The translations under genes and the position numbers were made by a program. This document shows positions 13,963 to 18,389 of a stretch of 18,389 nucleotides of DNA, in pieces. The stretch's first letter is position 1; every line of letters begins with the position of its first letter. Source of the DNA: CAZQQN01 sp964549595 (GTDB lineage Bacteria > Bacteroidota > Bacteroidia > CAILMK01 > CAYYUA01); the NCBI GenBank assembly GCA_964549595.1, contig CAZJWK010000053.1, forward strand, positions 1 through 18,389, read 5' to 3'. Below the pieces are notes generated by a model that did no database searches, was not told the DNA's origin, and was given only the letters and a program-made list of their open reading frames with translations.

Positions 13963-14898
13963 TTAACCTTCCAATTGTTCCTTTTTTATAGCACCCTTTT
14001 TATCCGGTTTACTAACCAAATAAACGCCCAAAAAGATCAATAACCCAAACAATACCTGCCAAATGGTTAGTAAATAATTACCAATTAACACGGCTATGAA
14101 GGTAGCAAATAGCGGTTGCAAATAAATATAAGAACCGACAATGGCACTGCTGACATACCTCAGTGCCCAGGCATTCAAAATATAAGCAAGAAATGTAGTG
14201 CCAATGGTAACGAAAGCAATACTACCCAAAACGGTCGCAGGCATAGCACTCCATTCGGCCTCCAAAACCTGGGGAATTCCCAAAGGGGAAATATAGACCA
14301 AACCAAAAGTAAAACTCCACTTAACGACCGTTAAGGGATGGTACTTTTGCATTAATGGCTTAACGATAACCAGGTAAGTGGCATAGGAACAAGCATTCAG
14401 GAAAACCAATAGATCACCAAGCCAGCTCCAGGTACTTGCGGCTATTTTGGCCTTTTCACTACCCGGGGAATTTAAAATCAGATAAATGGCCCCTGTGGCA
14501 CCCAAAGTAATTCCTATTAACTTTTGTAAAGTGATACGTTCGCCTATCAAGAGTGAAGCTACCACCAACACAATAATCGGGGTAGAAGTCATAATCAGCG
14601 AAGCATTAATGGGAGAGGTATAGGAAAGCCCCTGGAAAAACATCATCATGTTAGCGGAAGCGCCAAAAAAACCGCAAATGGCTAATCTCAGGTAATCCCC
14701 CTTCTCTCTGATGCTTTCCTTGATGAATATGTTGTGAAATCCGGCCAGTAAAAGTAAAGCGCAAAAAACACGAACCCATATGAACCCGAAGGGCCCAAGG
14801 TAGTCAGGCATTACCTCCTTGGCCAGGACAAAAGTAGCCCCGTAAATAAGGGCAACCAATACCAACCCTGCATGTACCAGTACTCGTTTGTTTTTCAT
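13963..14898 (-). CDS. EamA-family (DMT superfamily) inner-membrane transporter
   Basis: About 311 residues with roughly ten hydrophobic helices arranged as two EamA halves (about residues 8-140 and 158-292), the usual layout of DMT permeases. It starts with KNKRVLVHAG, has a GERITLQKLIG link between helices in the first half, and ends in a Lys-rich cytoplasmic tail. The family exports amino acids or other small metabolites, but the substrate cannot be read from sequence. Its place before asd suggests, as a guess, an aspartate-family amino acid. The start is set at the Met codon at 14898 because a TAnnTTTG box lies 5 bases upstream; an in-frame ATG at 14916 lies upstream of that box and would add six residues. 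Confidence 0.88.
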   Translation of the reverse strand: MKNKRVLVHAGLVLVALIYGATFVLAKEVMPDYLGPFGFIWVRVFCALLLLAGFHNIFIKESIREKGDYLRLAICGFFGASANMMMFFQGLSYTSPINASLIMTSTPIIVLVVASLLIGERITLQKLIGITLGATGAIYLILNSPGSEKAKIAASTWSWLGDLLVFLNACSYATYLVIVKPLMQKYHPLTVVKWSFTFGLVYISPLGIPQVLEAEWSAMPATVLGSIAFVTIGTTFLAYILNAWALRYVSSAIVGSYIYLQPLFATFIAVLIGNYLLTIWQVLFGLLIFLGVYLVSKPDKKGAIKKEQLEG

Positions 14899-14903
14899 GG
14901 TAG

Positions 14904-14911
14904 CAAAAGTA
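14904..14911 (-). promoter_or_regulatory. Putative -7 box directly before the EamA transporter start
   Basis: The minus strand reads TACTTTTG, a full match to TAnnTTTG, with five bases between it and the ATG at 14898. This implies a leaderless or nearly leaderless transcript for the transporter, with asd and the b5-like gene possibly on the same mRNA. A -33 element is not clear. Confidence 0.4.
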
Positions 14912-15174
14912 GTCATGTTGCGAGAATCTGGAAAAACAGCTCACCATGCCTCCAATCCCCATTGTTTTAGCATCCGATTTTTTAATCAAAATTTCCACTT
15001 AGGCCGGATAAAAACACTAATTGGTCACCATAGTAATCAGAGTGGAGCGGTTATTATGCCCTTAGAAAGAGGTCCTTGCAATAGAGCGGGCATCCAATGG
15101 CACAAGCAATGTTAATTTTCAACCTTTCAAGCTGGGAATTTACGAGGGTTACTACCTCCTTCTTTACCTCTGAT

Positions 15175-16809
15175 TTATTTTACTACCTTTCCTCCCAAGT
15201 AGGTATTCACCACCTCAACGGATAAAATTTCTTTAACAGAGATTTCCATAATATCCTTTTCCAAAACCACAAAATCCGCCAATTTGCCGGCTTCCAAACT
15301 GCCCTTTTGATCCTCCTCAAAATTGGCATAAGCCGCCCAGCGGGTTAGCCCTTTCAATGCTTGTTTTCGGCTCAAACCATTTTCCGGCTGAAAGCCTCCT
15401 TTCGGGTCTCCTTTCTTGTTTTTCCGGGCAACGGCCGTATAAAACTGAAGCAAAGGATTGATTTCCTCGACAGGAAAATCACTGCCAAGGGCAACCAGCC
15501 CGTTTTGTCGCATTAAATCCTGGTATGCATAGGCATTTTTAATTCGATCGGGCCCCAATCGTTCATCAGCCCATTTCATGTCTGAAGTGGCATGGGAAGG
15601 CTGAACCGAAGGAATGATATTGTATTCGCCAAAGGTTCCCATATCATCCGGATGAACAACCTGGGCATGCTCAATCCGCCACCTTTTGGAATTGCCGGGT
15701 TCGAGGTAATCACTGTAAATGGTCAACATGGTCCGGCAAGCGGAATCGCCAATGGCATGGGTATTCAATTGATAGCCGTTCTCGTATGCGATTTGTGCCC
15801 ATTTTTTGAAATGACCGGTGTCATGAAGGAGGAAGCCTTGTTCGTCAGATTCATCATGGTAAGGGGCTAATAAACAAGCCCCCCTTGAGCCCAGTGCTCC
15901 GTCAGCAAATAACTTAATAGCCCCTAAGTGAAGGCGGTCTGACCGATAAACCCCATCCTTGATATAGGCTTCGAAGTTTTCGTTGTTGGCATTAAGCATT
16001 CCATAAATCCGTATTTTCAAGCGCCCGGAAGCTTGTGCTTTTTTAACCGTTTCTACCCAGTTTCGGTCCATCGCTGCATCGCTAACGGTTGTCAAACCCA
16101 CTTCAAAGCAATTTTTCTGGGCTTTCATCAGCGCTTCATGCCGCTGAGCAGAATCCGGTTCAGGGATGTGTTTTTCAACCAGATCCACAGCATTGTCCAC
16201 CAAAATGCCGGTCGGTTGACCCCCTTTCTTTTCAATTTGTCCCCCTTCCACCGTAGCAGTGGAATCAATACCGGCTATATCAAGGGCCTTTTGGTTAACC
16301 AACGCAGCATGACCGTCTATTCGGGTGAGAAAGACCGGCCTTTCCGGAAAAAGGCTATCCAACCGGGTTTTATCGGGAAATTCCTTTGAGGGCCAGTCAT
16401 TTTGGTCCCAACCTTTGCCCCTTAACCATTCATCCTTAGCCAGGGCTTCTTCGGCCCTTTTCAAGCTATCCAAAACCTCCTCAAAGCTTTGGCAACCCTT
16501 CAATCCCACTTGCCTTAATCCTAAACCGTAATGGTAAAAATGGCAATGGGCATCGATGAAACCCGGGTAAACCGGTTTCCCCTGAAGGTCAATAAGGGTG
16601 TCCGATTGGTATCGGCTCATTATGGCATCATCCTCTCCTGTAGCAAGAATGGTATCCCCTTTAACGGCCATAGCCTCAGCCATGGAGAAATTGCTATCCA
16701 CCGTGTAAATTTTTCCGTTGTGGAATATTTTATCGGCATTTTCAACATTGTTCATTGAATGGCAGCTTATTAAAACAATAGGAAAAATGGAAATAATAAT
16801 CTTGTACAT
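15175..16809 (-). CDS. YtcJ-like amidohydrolase (amidohydrolase_3 family), lipoprotein
   Basis: 544 residues. The N-terminus is a lipoprotein signal with the lipobox LISC, the Cys being residue 16, so the enzyme is likely membrane-anchored in the periplasm or on the surface. Metal-binding features of the amidohydrolase superfamily are present: HCH at 88-90 after PGFIDA, Lys299 in IKLFADGALG, His351 in NTHAIGD, His381 in RIEHAQ and Asp444 in GSDFPV. The end (KGSLEAGKLADFVVLEKD) is the usual close of the small beta domain. The family hydrolyses amide, cyclic amide or similar bonds, and the substrate of this member cannot be told. It is 108 bases downstream of the SDR gene and 258 upstream of the next gene, so it may be transcribed alone. 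Confidence 0.92.
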   Translation of the reverse strand: MYKIIISIFPIVLISCHSMNNVENADKIFHNGKIYTVDSNFSMAEAMAVKGDTILATGEDDAIMSRYQSDTLIDLQGKPVYPGFIDAHCHFYHYGLGLRQVGLKGCQSFEEVLDSLKRAEEALAKDEWLRGKGWDQNDWPSKEFPDKTRLDSLFPERPVFLTRIDGHAALVNQKALDIAGIDSTATVEGGQIEKKGGQPTGILVDNAVDLVEKHIPEPDSAQRHEALMKAQKNCFEVGLTTVSDAAMDRNWVETVKKAQASGRLKIRIYGMLNANNENFEAYIKDGVYRSDRLHLGAIKLFADGALGSRGACLLAPYHDESDEQGFLLHDTGHFKKWAQIAYENGYQLNTHAIGDSACRTMLTIYSDYLEPGNSKRWRIEHAQVVHPDDMGTFGEYNIIPSVQPSHATSDMKWADERLGPDRIKNAYAYQDLMRQNGLVALGSDFPVEEINPLLQFYTAVARKNKKGDPKGGFQPENGLSRKQALKGLTRWAAYANFEEDQKGSLEAGKLADFVVLEKDIMEISVKEILSVEVVNTYLGGKVVK

Positions 16810-16844
16810 GGCTAAAGTAGCGATTGGCTTTACCTTACTCTCCT

Positions 16845-16861
16845 AATGATCATGATTCATT
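16845..16861. promoter_or_regulatory. Near-perfect palindrome upstream of the amidohydrolase
   Basis: The 17 bases AATGATCATGATTCATT hold an 8-base perfect palindrome ATCATGAT flanked by AATG and CATT, with one extra T on one side. It sits about 36-52 bases upstream of the amidohydrolase ATG, a place where a dimeric regulator could bind. No regulator gene is beside it, and a chance occurrence in AT-rich DNA cannot be ruled out. Confidence 0.25.
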
Positions 16862-16917
16862 AAAACCGCCTTTAAATACGGTTAAGAATTGCTTGAAATG
16901 ATTTACTCATCAGGATT

Positions 16918-17676
16918 TTATCCCTTGTTCACCCTTGTGGAATTGGCCTGATCCGCTGAAAGGACCAGGACATCCGCAATATTGACATGGTCAGGCGCCG
17001 AAGCCTGCCAGAAAATGACATCCGCTATGTCTTCTCCTTTGAGTGGCCGATAACCCTGGTAAACCTTTTTGGCCCGTTCTTTATCCCCGTCAAAACGCAC
17101 TTCGGAAAATTCCGTCTCTACCAATCCGGGACAAACCTGGGATACTTTTATCCGGTCATAAACCAAATCAAGCCTCATACTTTCTGTCAGGGCATCCACA
17201 AAATGTTTAGAGGCGGCATAAACGTTTCCATTGGGATACACCTCCTTTCCGGCAAGGGAGCCTACATTAATGATCCGGCCTTGCTTTTTTTCAACCATCA
17301 TTGGGGCGACCTTGCGGGTCACATAAAGCAACCCTTTGATATTGGTATCGATCATTTGCTCCCAATGCTCTACATTTCCTTCATGGATGGGGTCCGCACC
17401 CTTGGCCAAACCGGCATTGTTGATAAGGAGATCAATATTTTGCCAATCTGAGGGAATGTTTTCAACCGCTTGATCCACCGCTTCCCGATTCCTAACATCA
17501 AGCTGAATGGTATGGCATTGAATACCATATTGCTGGGTTAAATCATCACTGATTTCATCAAGCCTTTCTTGCCTGCGACCACTAAGAATCAAATGCCAAT
17601 TGTTGTCGGCAAACTTATAGGCAGTGGCTTTGCCAATTCCCGCTGTGGCTCCGGTTATGAATGCGATTTTACTCAA
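16918..17676 (-). CDS. Short-chain dehydrogenase/reductase, YdfG-like
   Basis: 252 residues of a classical SDR. The start codon is TTG at 17676; the coenzyme motif TGATAGIG begins at residue 8, so no later start is possible. Arg34-Arg35 after the second strand favour NADP(H). NNAG is at 86-89, and the catalytic set is Asn112, Ser140, Tyr153 and Lys157 (YAASK). Overall it resembles the YdfG/serine 3-dehydrogenase group, which oxidises 3-hydroxy acids and L-allo-threonine or serine, but the true substrate is not known. It lies 89 bases downstream of the acylphosphatase and 108 bases before the amidohydrolase, all on the same strand. Confidence 0.92.
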   Translation of the reverse strand: MSKIAFITGATAGIGKATAYKFADNNWHLILSGRRQERLDEISDDLTQQYGIQCHTIQLDVRNREAVDQAVENIPSDWQNIDLLINNAGLAKGADPIHEGNVEHWEQMIDTNIKGLLYVTRKVAPMMVEKKQGRIINVGSLAGKEVYPNGNVYAASKHFVDALTESMRLDLVYDRIKVSQVCPGLVETEFSEVRFDGDKERAKKVYQGYRPLKGEDIADVIFWQASAPDHVNIADVLVLSADQANSTRVNKG

Positions 17677-17702
17677 TTTAGAAAACTTTTTGGTTTAGGG
17701 GC

Positions 17703-17710
17703 TAAATATA
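17703..17710 (-). promoter_or_regulatory. Possible -7 box for the SDR gene
   Basis: The minus strand reads TATATTTA, five of six fixed bases of TAnnTTTG, with 26 bases between it and the TTG start at 17676. It would give a leader of about 20 bases. The match is imperfect and no -33 element was found. Confidence 0.25.
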
Positions 17711-17765
17711 CGCAGCCATTCCTTTTAAAGCAAATAACCCAGATCGGCTTCCACCATTGATTGGC

Positions 17766-18035
17766 TCAACGGACTTCAAAACGCTGGAAATTACTGAATG
17801 AACCCTCCTCACTTTCCACTTTTTCCACACTTGCTGCTGAAGGCCCATAGTGGCACCAATCCACAAACCGGTTTAAGGCCTCTTCTTCGCCTTCGGCCTC
17901 TATATAAACGGAACCGTCCGGTTCATTTCTGACAAAGCCTTTTATTCCAAGCTCGTGTGCCTTTTCCTGAGTGGAAGCGCGGAAAAATACCCCTTGCACA
18001 CGGCCATGGACACGGATTTCATAATGTTTTTCCAT
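17766..18035 (-). CDS. acyP: Acylphosphatase
   Basis: 89 residues, the usual length of this small cytoplasmic enzyme, which hydrolyses acyl phosphates to carboxylate and phosphate. The active loop GRVQGVFFR (11-19) carries Arg19, which binds the phosphate, and Asn37 in GFVRNEPDGSV orients the attacking water. The pattern YIEAEGEEEALNRFVDWC and GPSAASVEKVE complete the fold. It is the first gene of the minus-strand run, 89 bases ahead of the SDR gene. Confidence 0.95.
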   Translation of the reverse strand: MEKHYEIRVHGRVQGVFFRASTQEKAHELGIKGFVRNEPDGSVYIEAEGEEEALNRFVDWCHYGPSAASVEKVESEEGSFSNFQRFEVR

Positions 18036-18247
18036 AATTGATAAACTTTTTCTTTTATTGGTTGCAATTTAAAGGCCTTTAGGCATTTTTCCATTATTAA
18101 AACATAGGAAGTAGGCGCTTTAACAATATTTCTTTTTTGGAAGGTTTTTTCATATTTTCCTGAGGGAGAAAGATTAGAGATTGTTTGTAAATATAACCAG
18201 AAAACCGCTTAATTGGCTAATTTAATCCTCCTGAAACTAATTGACTA

Positions 18248-18385
18248 ATGCCTACAATAAAATTTAAATGGCAATCCCGAAAATGGATCAAACAACCAGC
18301 AAAAAAGTTGCTTAAGGAACTACCAACCGCAATGAAAATATGGTTCTACAATGAATTTTATGGAAATGTTTTTGAGAAGTTTTGA
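18248..18385 (+). CDS. Doubtful 45-codon ORF at the right end
   Basis: ATG at 18248 to TGA at 18383-18385. The product is basic and aromatic, starting MPTIKFKWQSRKWI and ending NEFYGNVFEKF. No domain, signal peptide or membrane helix is recognised. The upstream bases show no clear ribosome site or full promoter match. It is divergent from the acylphosphatase with 212 bases between them, which look empty apart from AT-rich sequence. It could be a true small protein or chance reading. Confidence 0.22.
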   Translation: MPTIKFKWQSRKWIKQPAKKLLKELPTAMKIWFYNEFYGNVFEKF

Positions 18386-18389
18386 TCTA

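Noticed and set aside
14917..15174. Possible gene or RNA between the amidohydrolase and the transporter
   Set aside because: 258 bases with no coherent coding frame, no tRNA fold and no strong hairpin; the short open frames show no family features.
16812..16819. TACTTTAG on the minus strand before the amidohydrolase ATG as a -7 box
   Set aside because: It ends two bases before the ATG, so transcription would start inside the gene and lose the lipoprotein signal; it is also an imperfect match.
16864..16883. AACCG/CGGTT hairpin as a terminator of the SDR gene
   Set aside because: Only a five-base stem with a ten-base loop and a short broken T run follows; too weak to call.

Overview
The window looks like chromosomal DNA of a Bacteroidota (Bacteroidetes) bacterium. 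The evidence is AT-leaning DNA, several TAnnTTTG-like -7 promoter boxes, very weak Shine-Dalgarno signals, and a giant secreted protein with GEVED, MAM, PKD-like and FG-GAP modules, a mix typical of gliding/T9SS-type Bacteroidota surface proteins. No rRNA, tRNA, CRISPR array, insertion sequence, phage gene or replication origin was seen.

Region 1 (1-11636, minus strand) is one uninterrupted open reading frame that runs off the left edge of the window, at least 3878 codons. It starts at a TTG codon with a clear signal peptide, then has a GEVED-type domain, a MAM domain, 37 tandem PKD-like repeats of about 82 residues, an FG-GAP/VCBS-like block with four DxDG-type motifs, and at least two more PKD-like repeats. 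The C-terminus, where a sorting or anchoring domain would be expected, lies outside the window. The frame was checked at 38 repeat anchors plus the eroded repeat near 1961 and stays in phase throughout. The repeats fall into two subclasses with a patterned order, and two neighbouring repeats share a 45-base identical stretch, so the array seems to be evolving by duplication or conversion.

Region 2 (11637-12639) is an AT-rich intergenic stretch of about 250 bases, followed by a divergently transcribed secreted protein with the repetitive beta-structure of the head GIN / DUF2807 family. It ends 2 bases from the next, convergent gene.

Region 3 (12642-18035, minus strand) is ordinary chromosomal housekeeping in the order of transcription: acylphosphatase, SDR oxidoreductase (TTG start), YtcJ-like amidohydrolase lipoprotein, EamA-family transporter, aspartate-semialdehyde dehydrogenase, and a small cytochrome b5-like protein whose start overlaps the end of asd. 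The last three could form one transcript (45-base gap, then 14-base overlap). The right end (18036-18389) holds only a doubtful 45-codon plus-strand ORF.

The part most worth attention is the giant repeat protein: its length, subclass order, FG-GAP island and signs of recent repeat exchange. Nothing in the window shows an enzyme-based novel system; the giant protein is best read as a surface adhesin or matrix protein.
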